Assembly: GCF_000189635.1 (NCBI RefSeq)
Contig: NW_002476011.1
Location: forward strand, 1-64,000
DNA: 64,000 bases
Source: Tetrahymena thermophila SB210
Taxonomy: Eukaryota; Ciliophora; Oligohymenophorea; Hymenostomatida; Tetrahymenidae
Reading direction: 5' to 3'
Below are positions 52,863 to 64,000 of this stretch, piece after piece (the first letter of the stretch is position 1; the number at the start of each line of letters is the position of its first letter). The notes beneath the pieces were generated by a model. The model saw only the letters and a list, made by a program, of their open reading frames with translations, searched no databases and was not told where the DNA came from. The position numbers and the translations under genes were made by a program.

Positions 52863-53574
52863 AATGCTATTAAATTTTAATTAAAAAAATATAATATTTT
52901 GCACGAATTACTCATAATTCATATTTAAATTTATTTAAAAATATCTCTTTAAACTTTTTTGATGTAAAAGACAAAAATTATAAATAATGTAAATTTTAAT
53001 TATATATAGTTTATAAAATGTTAAATTATGAAATTAATTTAATCTGCGATTAATAAATTTTTTATTAATAATAATTGCATTCAAAAAAATTTTTAATTTA
53101 TTAATTTTAAGGTAACAAATATTTTATATTTAAAAAATTCAAAATAAAATGAGCTCCTAATTTGTAGTAATTCAAAATATATTATAATATCACAAATTAC
53201 AAAGCAAACATTCAAAGTTATTTTTGGTTAATCTAAATTTCAATTTCTTTTAAAACTTGGAAAATATCAAATTCTTTTAAATAATGTTAAGAATGTTGAA
53301 TGACAAAAACAAAACCAAGTAAACATGGAAAGTAAATTGTATAAACGTTCTATTTAAGATTAATCTAATTAAATAAATAAAATAGAAAACTCTCTAAAGC
53401 ATATTTTTGCTATTTACCTGCAAAATTCATGGTTACTTTGATAAATTATTTAATTAAATATGAATTAAATTTTATTTTTGTAATCTAATCAGCTACTCCT
53501 TTTTAAAGAATCAAAAAAATAAATAAAAATTTTGAACAAAAACAAATTATTTGATCAAAAACAATTAAAAACAA
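52863..53574. other. Intergenic F-G
   Basis: 712 bp. From about 53045 it matches the region upstream of H (from about 59380), for example ATAATTGCATTC, TTTGTAGTAATT and AGAAAACTCTCTAAAG in the same order. This conserved flank probably holds the promoter. Confidence 0.6.
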
Positions 53575-56500
53575 ATGAAATTCTTGTTCTTTTAAATTAT
53601 TATATCAATAAAAATACTAAGGTCCCTACAAGACAGCAGTCAAAACAGCTAAGCTATTAATTAATTTAGATGCTTTGGAAGATATTCATATACTCCTTGC
53701 TATCAAAATTCTGATCCTTTATCACTCTATGTAGGCCTTGGAAGTGATATTTTTGTAAGTAAAACTGATCCTACTATTCAAAACTTTGCTACTTCAGGTT
53801 GGATTTATCTACTAGGAGATTAAAGTTAAAATTATAACATTTTAACTGTTTTATAAGGTAGCTAAATTTTATTTAGTGTCCAATACAATATACCTGGCAA
53901 TTATTTCTCTGTTTAACTAAATTCTGATAGTGCTGCAAACATGGTTTATTAGAATCCTGGGATTATTGCAATAATATAATAATAGTGGTACTTTTTTTAA
54001 TTTTATATGGAAGTAACTGCAGGATCCTAACTTAATTTAAATACATATATTTTTGAATAAAATCAAAATTATTTTATCTTATAATTATCAAAACCGGGAA
54101 TAGGGTTTAATTCTTTCAAAGCTGCTGATTTAGTATTTGATTTTGGTAAAGGATAATCGTCTGTATATAGCTGTCTATTTCTACACTACGTTTATATTTA
54201 TTGGGATTTAAAACTAAATAATCCCAATTCGTTTAGCTTATTTGAAGATATTTCTGCATATGATATTTATTTAAAGTAGAATTATGATACTACTTATACA
54301 TAATAAAATAATGGATACTTAATCTAAGTAAATCTACCAAATGGAAAGCTGCCTTTACAGATTAATCAAAAAGATCATTTTGTTTTGAAAAATTAAGAAT
54401 AGATAAAAACAGATTTTATAAATTTCAAATCACAGAGAAGTTTTGTTCTTTCTTTTCACTTTAGATTAGTTCCATAAAGTGGGAATTCAAATCCTATATC
54501 AATAATGTACTTAACTTCTTAAAATAATTATTAAATTTAAGTGAGTAACAATAATTTGTATTTCATTAATAATTTAGTGAATGGATTTTAATTAAATTAG
54601 TGGAATTAAATTACTCTTATCTATAGAGAGTTTTATTATCTGACTCTTTAATTAATTTTGAATGACGATTTGGCAAACTCGATTGTAATTAATCTTAATT
54701 CTAAGCTTATCGCTTCCTAAGCAACCTTTGGTGATTCATCTATTACTAATTATTTTCTATACTTAAATTACATTAGAATATATGAAGGAGGATTTTTAAG
54801 CTAAACTAATTCATGTTTTATGCTTGCAGCAAGAAATGATTAATAATGTATAATTTGTAGAAGCGGCTACTTGTTAGATTATTAGAATAATATGACTTGC
54901 GTTACTCCATCTTCTAGTAATTAAAGTACCTTAATAAATAATGTAAAAGACTGGACACCTAAGCAGTTTACTTGCCCAAAAAATATGATCTTGGATAGTT
55001 AAGATATTTGTAAATGTTTTTTTTAGTTTTATAGAAGAGGTGATGAATGCTTTCAGTGTTAAAGTTACTGCAAAGGATGCATAGATGCAAATACATGCAT
55101 AGAAATGGATTCTTAAAGATAAAGTAATGGAATATGCAAGACTGGATATTTTGATGATGGATATACCTGTATAAAGCCTATGTTTAATATAAAAAGTAGG
55201 ATAAATTACAAAATTAATTTAAGTCAAAGTGATTTGGGTGCTGGATGCTCTTAAGAAGGTACTTAATCTTCTTATATAACTCATAATTCAGTTCTCAAAA
55301 TTTAAAAAGAAAGGGGATTCTTTTTTTGTTTTGTGTTCTCAGCGCATAATACAACTCCTTAATCCACAATAGCCTTTATATAAGATGGTGGACTTGAATT
55401 ATTTACTATAATGTTTGAGATGAACAATAATAATGGATATTCTATGCCATCTTTTAGTTTATACGTATTGGGGGTCAAACAATAGATATTATTTTCTAGT
55501 TAAACAAATTCAGTATGGATAGCTTTCTAAACAGATTTTAGTACAGCTTATTTTCATATATTTTTTTATCTTAATTTATACACAGCTGTAATAGATGTAA
55601 AGAGTTAGTTTTCAAGTTACACAGTAAATGATCCTTTTTTATGCATAGGTAAGTGCTCTTCTCAATTTTAACCATCATATGTTTGTGCTAATTATGATTA
55701 ACTTTATTACATTTATTAATTAGATCAGCTAGGGGATTATTCTTAAATTAAAAATCTTATTTAATTTTAAACAAATTAAATAGCATTTTTTAAGCTAGAC
55801 TACTCTAATCTTCCTACTTCTAATTATATTATTGACCCTATTTCTTCTCTCAAACTATAATCAAATATAAATTTAATTATCAAGAGATTTAAAGGAATTC
55901 AATTTACTTAGAATATAAATGCTTTAATTTAAGGATTAATATTAAATTCTATTTATCCCACATTTTCTTGCAATATCTTTATTGAAAAGCTTACTATGGA
56001 GTAAATGATATTTAATATTTAAGCAGGATCATTGTATCTTTAATACTTTTTAGTTCCTTATGGGGAAACAAAAGCTTAAATAAGAATGTGTCATGCTAGT
56101 TTATGCATTGATACTAAATATGCTATGTTAAATATCAACTAATAAAATTTTTTATATATCATATATAGAACAAGAGGATAAATATAATAAAAAATATTTG
56201 AAGAATTTGAAATATTTTGCAATTATCAAAGAGAAGTAATATAATTTAATAATCCGCCTCTACCAGATAATAATCCAAAAACGGCTCTTATCTTTTATTA
56301 AGTTAATTAATTAAATTTATAAGACTAATCTCTTTACATAAATAAAATAAGAATTGAAATAGGTTAAGGATCGTATTATTATGATTATGATAATTCTGAA
56401 AAATGCTTTTTATTTCGTAATATTTTGTAAATGGAGTGCCTGATACCTAAAAAAGGTTTTGTATTCTATTCAAACAATTAAATCATATCAGAAGATGAGT

Positions 56501-58927
56501 GTAATAAAATGACTTCAATTTTAAAATTGTTTCATACAATAGACTCTTCTGCTTATGAATGTGTAGATACAAGGCTATCTCCTGATTGCATAATGCTAGA
56601 TGATAGTAGTTAAAATTTCATGTGTATTAAATGCTAATATAGTGGCTAAGATCCAAGTATAAATTGTGAATGCCCTTTTGGTTCCTTTTTTAATGTAAAA
56701 TTATTTTAATTACTAAATAAAAATGTTAAATTTTAATATTTAAAAAATTTTTTTAAAGTAATAGATACTTTCATGCTAAAAATGTAGCCCAAATTGCTTG
56801 ACTTGTATTAATACTTTTGATAATTGCATAAAATGTGTGAATTCTAATCAGTCTCCGCCATAATGTTCATGCTAATAGTAGAATTATTATTTGGATGAAA
56901 TTTTTACATGCAAAATGTGTTCATATTAGTGTGATACATGTATTTAAAATTCTAATTATTGTCTAACTTGCTCAAAAGATAGAGAAAATCCTCCTATATG
57001 TAATTGCTAGCAATAATTTAATGAAGTAAATAAAATATGTGAAAAAATTGAATGTGATTAGAAGTGTTTAACTTGTGCCTCATCATCTTCTAACTGTACT
57101 CAATGCAAAAATGGAAGAGTAAATCCTCCTTAGTGTAATTGCTAGGATTAATTTGTAGAAAATTAAGATGGAACTTGCTCATAATGCAACTAAGGATACT
57201 ATTATGATTTTAAAACTCAAAATTGTTAATAATGCTCATTGTAGTGCTTATAATGTGTGAATTCAAAATCAAACTGTATTGTTTGTAAAAGTGGTTTATT
57301 TTTAAATAATAATGATTGCTTTTGCTCGAATCGAACATCTCTAGCTTTGGTTGATAGACAGCTAATCTGCTTGAAAAGTATGGATGTAAATTTAAAAGTT
57401 ACTTTAGATACTGATCATTATGTTCTCATATTTAGTTTTGATCATGATATCTAATAGATAGATAGTCGCTTTTATTAAGACATCAGCTAGTTAATATATT
57501 TAAGATTCTAAGAAATTCCAACAAATTTATATAATTTAAGTGATCCAGTTATAAAAGGGAAAACACTCACTATTAATTTAAATGTGAATGAAAACTTTCA
57601 AACTTAACTTGGATGGGTTTAGTTTTTAGATAATACCAAATTTATTAGCACCTCCTAAGAATTTATTCTTGATTATATTTACACTAAAAAATATATTGAT
57701 TTTTCAATTGGACCATTTTTATTTAAAAAAAATAATTTGGATTCTAGCATCACAGATCAAATAAAAAACAATTTCAAAAACTCGAATTAATATGTATTTA
57801 ATTTTGTAAAATATTTCTAAATAATACTATACATATTGAATTCAGCTCAACCAACAGCATTGTTTTTATTATTGAATGCAAACTTACCTCCTAATTTGTA
57901 TAAATTCTATTAAATGGTAGGAATGGTTGTATATCCCGATGTGGTTGATTATTAATCTACAGATTTTAAGGAAGACTTTAATTTATTTTATATGAATCTC
58001 AATTAGACAGAAGTATTTAAATCTAGTGATTAAATATACAAAAAGCTAGGATTCTGTAATAGCTTTTTGATAAATGCTTAAGGAGTGATAGTGAAATACT
58101 TGTTTTTATTTATTTTTATAATTATAACTCAATTAATTGTTTAATTATGCAAAGAATTTAATAGAAATAAGTTGCAATAAAAGTGTAAGCGATTTAATTA
58201 AAAATTAAAATAAGCAATTAACTCTGAAAATGATACTACTTTATTAATAATAGTTTAATCTATGCTTGTTTAATTTACCTTTATTGACTAATAGATATGG
58301 GCAGTAAGATATGGATATTATTTAGCAATTATTTTTTTAATAGAATTAATAGTATCACTCTATATAAATATTCAACAAATAAATAGTAAATAAAAGTATG
58401 ATGAATCAGATTATTCATTTTAGTATACTGAAAGAATCTTAAATTAAACAAATAAATTAAGCAGGTATTATTTCATATTTTAACTGATTAAAAAATATAT
58501 TCTATTAATAGTGTTATTTGCTTTTAAAAAGTACCCAAATTAAACATGTATAATAAATGGTATTTTAATAATTTTTTCAGTAATCTTATCAATAATCCAA
58601 AGGCCATATAAATATATAGTTAGCAGATATATAAAGGTTATTGGAGAACTTATTTATTTTGTTTGCTGGTTTCTACATATCTTTATTATAGAAAAAGAAG
58701 CTAAAATGATGAAATAAGTAATTTTAGATGCAGATGATGTTAGTTAATATTTGAAATTAGGTTAGATAATAATAATTCTATTATTAATTTTTAATATACT
58801 GTTTTTGATTGAAAAATTAATATAAATAGTTTCACTTATTTTAAAGATTGTAAGCAAAAATAAAAAAGATAATAAAAAATCTATTATATTTTTCTAAAAA
58901 AACGAAAGAGCATAATTAAAACTTTGA
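53045..58927 (+). repeat. Left copy of the 6.3-kb tandem duplication (gene G unit)
   Basis: About 530 bp of upstream flank plus gene G is repeated directly at 59380 to beyond 64000, with start codons 6314 bp apart. Coding identity is high throughout and near-complete in blocks such as 54540-55030 against 60850-61340. Confidence 0.85.
53575..58927 (+). CDS. Array gene G: giant Cys-rich multi-pass surface protein, one intron
   Basis: Two exons (53575-56694, 56765-58927), 1760 aa, TGA at 58925-58927. The acceptor at 56764 (AATAG) was preferred over AAAG at 56758; both keep the frame. Signal peptide core FLFFQIIISIKIL. ATSGWIYL marks the first beta region. Signature module at nt 55057-55170 (CQSYCKGC to GYFDDGYTC). 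CIGKC near 688. The CxxC array spans the intron (about 1010-1240), with NPPICNC and NPPQCNC turns. The membrane block includes LPPNLYKFYQ, LGFCNSFLINA and QRPYKY, where Tyr replaces the usual Asn. The tail is about 35 residues, Lys/Asn-rich. Coding follows the ciliate code throughout, with no broken frame. Confidence 0.92.
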
Positions 58928-59888
58928 ATGGCTTAATTATTTTACAAAAGGTAAAGCAAACTACTTTATAAAAAATGGTCCTAAAATTAAATTTTTTTAA
59001 TATTATAGTTTTTATCTATTTATAAAATGTAATATGAAATTAAATAAAAATGTTTGAAATTGAAATAAAAATTTTTAGTAAAATGAATTTGAATTAAAGA
59101 AAACATTTAAAATTTGATAAAAATAATAACTTTTCTTGATAAATTGTTAATTTATAGGTATATGACTTATTTTAAGATATACCTCTGCACATTTAAATTT
59201 TTAATTTTATTCATTATTTTAAATAAAAATGTTGAAGTGTTTCTTTAAAATTAATAATTTACAACTAAAAAAAATATCAAAAATATATTATTGTAAACTT
59301 TTTATTTTAATTGAATTCATAAAATAAATAAAATTTTCAACACTTCTAAAGTTGAATAATAATTTTAAAATTATAAAATTAATAATATTTTTATTAATAA
59401 TAATTGCATTCCTGAATTTTAAATTAGTTAATTTAAAAATAACAAATATTTTATAATTAAAAAATTCAAAATAAAAAGTGCTCTTAATTTGTAGTAATTT
59501 AAAATAAATTATAATATTATAAAATATAAAGCAAACATTGAAAGGAATTTTTTAAATCCAAATTTCTACCCTTTTAAATTTGGAAATCATTGAATTCTTA
59601 ACTAAAACTAAAAATGTTGAATGACAAAACAAAAACTAAGTAAACTTGGAAAGTAAATTGTATAAAAGTTCTATTTAGATTAATGAAATGAATTATATAG
59701 AAAACTCTCTAAAGTGTATTTTTGTTATTTGCAGGCAAAATTAATGATTTTTTTGATAAATTATTTAATTAAATAAGATACAAAGTTTTGTTCTTTTAAT
59801 CTAGCCATATATCTTTTTTAAGACATCAAAAAAGTAAAGAAAAAGTTTGAAAAATACAAATTATTTGAACATAAACAATTAAAAGCGA
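58928..59888. other. Intergenic G-H
   Basis: 961 bp. The first 450 bp or so is plain A+T. From about 59380 it is the duplicated flank shared with gene G, including AAAGTTCTATTTAGATTAAT and AAAACTCTCTAAAG blocks that also precede G. Confidence 0.6.
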
Positions 59889-62800
59889 ATGAAATTATTG
59901 TTATTTTAAATTATTATATCAATAAACATACTTAGATCCCTACAAGACAGCAGTCAAAACAGCTAAGCTATTAATTAATACAGATGCTTTGGAAGTTATA
60001 CATTTACTCCTTGCTATCAAAATTTCGATCCTTTCGCAAGCTTTTTATGCACTGGAAATGATATTTTCTTAACTTATACTAATCCTACTATTCAAAATTT
60101 TGCTACTTCAGGCTGGATATTTTTAAAAGGAAATGAAAATTAAAATTATAACATTTTAACTGTCTTATAAGGTAGCTAAGTTTTATTTAGAGTCAAATAT
60201 AATATACCAGGTAATTATTTCTCTGTCTAACTGCATTCTAATAGTGCTGTAAATATGATTTATTCTAGTTTTGCACCATATACAATAAAATAATAGTGGT
60301 ACTTTTTATAATTTTATATGGAAGTAACTACAGGATCTTAACTTAATTTAAATACATATATTTATGAAAATAAAAATAACTATTTTAGCTCATAATAATA
60401 AAAATTGGGAATAGGATTTAATTCTTTCATAGCTGCTGATTTAGTATTTGATTTTGGTAACGGATAGTCGTAAGTATATAGCTGTCTCTTTGTATATTAA
60501 GTTTATATTTATTGGGGTTTACAACTAAATAATCCCAATTAGTTTAGCTTATTTGAAGATATTTCTGCATTTGATATTTATTTAAAGTAGAATTATGATA
60601 CTACTTATACATAATAAAATAATGGATACTTAATCTAAGTAAATCTACCAAATGGAAGGCTGCCTTTACAGATTAATCAAAAAGATCATTTTGTTTTGAA
60701 AAATTAAGAATAAATAAAAACAGATTTTATAAATTTTAAATCATAAAGAGGTTGTATTCTTTCTTTTCACTTTAGATTGGTTCCATAAACTGGGTTTTCA
60801 AATAATATACTAATTATGTACTTAACTTCTTAAAGTAATTACTACATTTAAGTGAGTAACAATAATTTGTATTTCATTAATAATTTAGTGAATGGATTTT
60901 AATTAAATTAGTGGAATTAAATTACTCTTATCTATAGAGAGTTTTATTAACTGACTCTTTAATTAATTTTGAATGACGATTTGGCAAACTCGCTTGTAAT
61001 TAATCTTAATTCTAAGCTTATCGCTTCCTAAGCAACCTTTGGTGATTCATCTATTACTAATTATTTTCTATACTTAAATTACATTAGAATATATGAAGGA
61101 GGATTTTTAAGCTAAACTAATTCATGTTTTATGCTTGCAGCAAGAAAGGATTAATAATGTATAATTTGTAGAAGCGGCTACTTGTTAGATTATTAGAATA
61201 ATATGATTTGCGTTACTCCATCTTCTAGTAATTAAAGTACCTTAATAAATAATGTAAAAGACTGGACACCTAAGCAGTTTACTTGCCCAAAAAATATGAT
61301 CTTGGATAGTTAAAATATTTGTAAATGTTTTTTTTAGTTTTATAGAAGAGGTGATGAATGCTTTCAGTGTTAAAGCTACTGCAAAGGATGCATAGATGCA
61401 AATACATGCATAGAAATGGATTCTTAAAGATAAAGTAATGGAATATGCAAGAATGGATATTTTGATGACGGATATACCTGCTTAAAGCCTAAGTTTATTA
61501 TAAGAAGTAGGATAAATTAAACAATTAATTTAATTGCAAGTGATTTGGGTGCTGGATGTTCTTAAGATGGTACTTAACCTTCTTACATAACTGATAATTC
61601 AATTTTGAAAATTTAAAAAGAAAGGGGATTCTTTTTTTGTTTTATAATCTTAGGATATAATTTACTTACTTAATCCACAATAGCCTTTATATAAGATAGC
61701 GGGATTGAATTATTTACTATAATGTTTGAAATGAACAATAATAATGGATATTCTATGCCATCTTTTAGTTTATTTGTATAGGGGGTCAGAAAATAAATAT
61801 TATTTTACAATTAAAATAATTTAGATTGGTTATGGATAGCTTTTTAAACAGATTTTAATACAGCTAATTTTCATTTATTTTCTAATTTGAATTTATACAC
61901 AGCTGTAATAGATGTAAAGAGTTAGTTTTCAAGTTACACAGTAAATGATCCTTTTTTATGCATAGGTAAGTGCTCTTCTCAATTTTAACCATCATATGCT
62001 TGTGCTAATTATGGTTTGCTTTATTACATTAATTAATTAGATCAGCTAGGAGATTATTCTTAAATTGAAAATCTTATTAACCATTTAACAAACTAAGTAG
62101 CATTTTTTAAGCTAGACTACTCTAATCTTCCTACTTCTAATTATATTATTGACCCTATTTCTTCTCTCAGACTTTAATCAAATTTAAATTTAATTATCAA
62201 GCGATTTAAGGGAATTCAATTTACTTAGAATATAAATGCTCGAATTGAAGGATTAATATTGAATTCTAATTATCCCACATTCTCTTGCAATATCTTTATA
62301 GAAAAACTTAGTATGGAGTAAATGATATTTAATATTTAATCAGGATCATAATATCTTTAATACTTTTTAGTTCCATATGGGGAAACAAAAGCTTAAATAA
62401 GAATGTGTCATGATAGTTTATGCATAGATACTAAATATTCTATGCTAAATATCAACTAATAAAATTTTTTATATCTCATTTTTAGAACAAGAGGATAAAT
62501 AAATTCATAAACATTTGAAAAATTTGAAATATTTTGCAATTATCAAAGAGAAGAAATATAATTTGCTTATCCATCACCAGACAATAATCCCAAAACAGCT
62601 CTTATCTTTTAATAAGTTAATTAATTAAATTTATAAGACTAATCTGTTTACATAAATAAAATTAGAATTGAACTATAATCAGGGTCGTATTATTATGATT
62701 ATGATAATTCTGAAAGGTGCTTTTTATTTCGTAATATTTTGTAAATGGAGTGCTTAATACCTAAAAAAGGTTTTGTATTCTTTTCGAACAATTAAATCAT

Positions 62801-64000
62801 ATCTGAAGATGAGTGTAATAAAATGACTTCAATTTTAAATTCATTTCATACTATAGACCCTTCTGCTCATGAATGTGTAGATACAGGGTTGTCTCCTTAT
62901 TGCATAATGTTAGATGATAGTAGTCAAAATTTCATGTGTATTAAATGCTAATATAGCAGCTAAGATCCAAGTAAAAATTGCGAATGCCCTTTTGGTACCT
63001 TTTTAAATGTAAAATTATTTTAATTATAAAATAAAAATGTTAAACTTTAATATTTAAAAAAATTTTTTTAAAGTAAAAGATACTTTCATGCTAAAAATGT
63101 AGCCCAAATTGCTTAACTTGTATAAATACATTTGATAATTGTATAAAATGTGCGAATTCTAATCAGTCTCCACCATAATGCTCATGCTAAGAGTAGAATT
63201 ATTATTTGGATGAAAATTTTACATGCAAAATGTGTTCATATTAGTGTGATACATGTATTTAAAATTCTAATTATTGTCTAACTTGCTCAAAAGATAGAGA
63301 AAATCCTCCTATATGTAATTGCAAGCAATAATTTAATGAAGTAAATAAAAAATGTGAAAAAATTGAATGTGATTAGAAGTGTTTAACTTGTGTCTCATCA
63401 TCTTCTAACTGTACTCAATGCAAAAATGGAAGAGTAAATCCTCCTAAATGTAATTGCTAGGATTAATTTGTAGAAAATTAAGATGGAACTTGCTCATAAT
63501 GCAACTAAGGATAGTTTTATGATTTTTAAACTTAAACTTGTTAATAATGCTCAATATAGTGCTTATAATGTGTGAATTCTAAATCAAACTGTATTGATTG
63601 TAAAAGTGGTTTATTTTTTAATAATAATGATTGCATATGTAAAAATGAAACATCTCTAGTTATGATTGGCAATCAGTTAATTTGCTTGAAAAATATGGAT
63701 GTAAATTTAAAAATTATTTTAAGTACTGATCATTATGTTCTTATATTTACTTTCGATCATGATATCTAATAGATAGATATTCCATTTTAGTAAGACATTA
63801 GTTAGTTAATATATCTAAGGTTCTAAGAAATTCCAATGAATTTATATAATTTAAGTGATCCAGTGATAAAAGGGAATATGCTCACTGTTACTTTAAATGT
63901 GAATGAAAACTTTCAAGCTTAACTTGGATGGGTTAAGTTTTTAGATAATACCAAATTTATTAACACCTCCTAAGAATTTATTCTTGATTATATTTACACT
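59380..64000 (+). repeat. Right copy of the 6.3-kb tandem duplication (gene H unit), partial
   Basis: Direct repeat of 53045 onward; it runs off the window end. The intron is at the same codon and is 71 bp against 70 in G. Confidence 0.85.
59889..64000 (+). CDS. Array gene H (5' part): giant Cys-rich surface protein
   Basis: Two exons so far (59889-63008, 63080-64000), 1347 codons inside the window with an unbroken frame to the last base. It is a near copy of G: same signal peptide type, ATSGWIFL, signature module at nt 61368-61481, CIGKC and CxxC array. It is cut in the juxtamembrane beta domain, so the membrane block lies outside the window. Against G, differences gather in the first lectin-like region (for example FDPFASFLCTGND, with an extra Cys, where G has DPLSLYVGLGSD) and in the third beta region around 61640-61860. 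The extra Cys matches gene F, so H may have kept or regained the ancestral state by exchange with F-like sequence. Confidence 0.92.

Noticed and set aside
12053-64000. The Tetrahymena mating-type locus itself
   Set aside because: Mating-type genes come as head-to-head pairs with truncated germline copies. These genes are all on one strand and complete, so only a family resemblance is proposed.
12053-64000. Retroelement or Polinton content between the array genes
   Set aside because: No reverse transcriptase, integrase, polymerase or capsid-like frames were seen in the gaps, and no long terminal repeats bound the array genes.

Overview
The window is nuclear DNA of a ciliate, most likely Tetrahymena or a close relative. 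Long reading frames are open only when TAA and TAG are read as glutamine and TGA is the sole stop. Base composition is strongly AT-rich, gaps between genes are almost pure A+T, and introns are short (46-110 bp), AT-rich and GT..AG. Standard-code gene finding would show only fragments of about 60 residues here. All gene models below were read by eye in the ciliate code; for every multi-exon model the exon lengths sum to a multiple of three.

Layout. (1) 1-1318: about 3.9 head-to-tail copies of a 340-bp repeat, then a 308-bp interruption and a decayed copy of the same repeat (about 1627-1910). (2) 2752-11185: two minus-strand genes, a Cache-like sensor membrane protein with TPR-like repeats (1039 aa, 3 introns proposed) and a protein with two cyclic-nucleotide-binding domains (1164 aa, 6 introns proposed). 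(3) 12053-64000: a plus-strand tandem array of eight paralogues, seven complete (1721-1824 aa) and the last cut by the window end.

Each array protein has a signal peptide, two lectin/LamG-like beta-sandwich regions with an (I/T)(S/T)GW-type motif, a cysteine module ending in FDDG-x-x-C, a second beta region with a C-x-G-x-C pair, a long CxxC/furin-like cysteine array, a juxtamembrane beta domain and a C-terminal block of about six or seven membrane segments ending in a PY(K/Q)N loop. They look like cell-surface receptors, adhesion proteins or receptor-channel proteins; no ligand can be read from the sequence.

The array grew stepwise. Genes D and E (33117-38591, 41049-46520) are a direct tandem duplication of about 7.7 kb that includes the upstream flank; G and H (53575-58927, 59889-end) are another of about 6.3 kb. 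In both pairs the N-terminal third has diverged more than the central part, and some blocks are almost identical, as expected from gene conversion. F, G and H share one intron in the cysteine array that A-E lack, so the family has at least two sub-lineages. The two minus-strand genes are themselves sensor/signalling types, so the whole 2.7-64 kb stretch is rich in environmental-sensing genes, but nothing in the sequence ties them to the array functionally.
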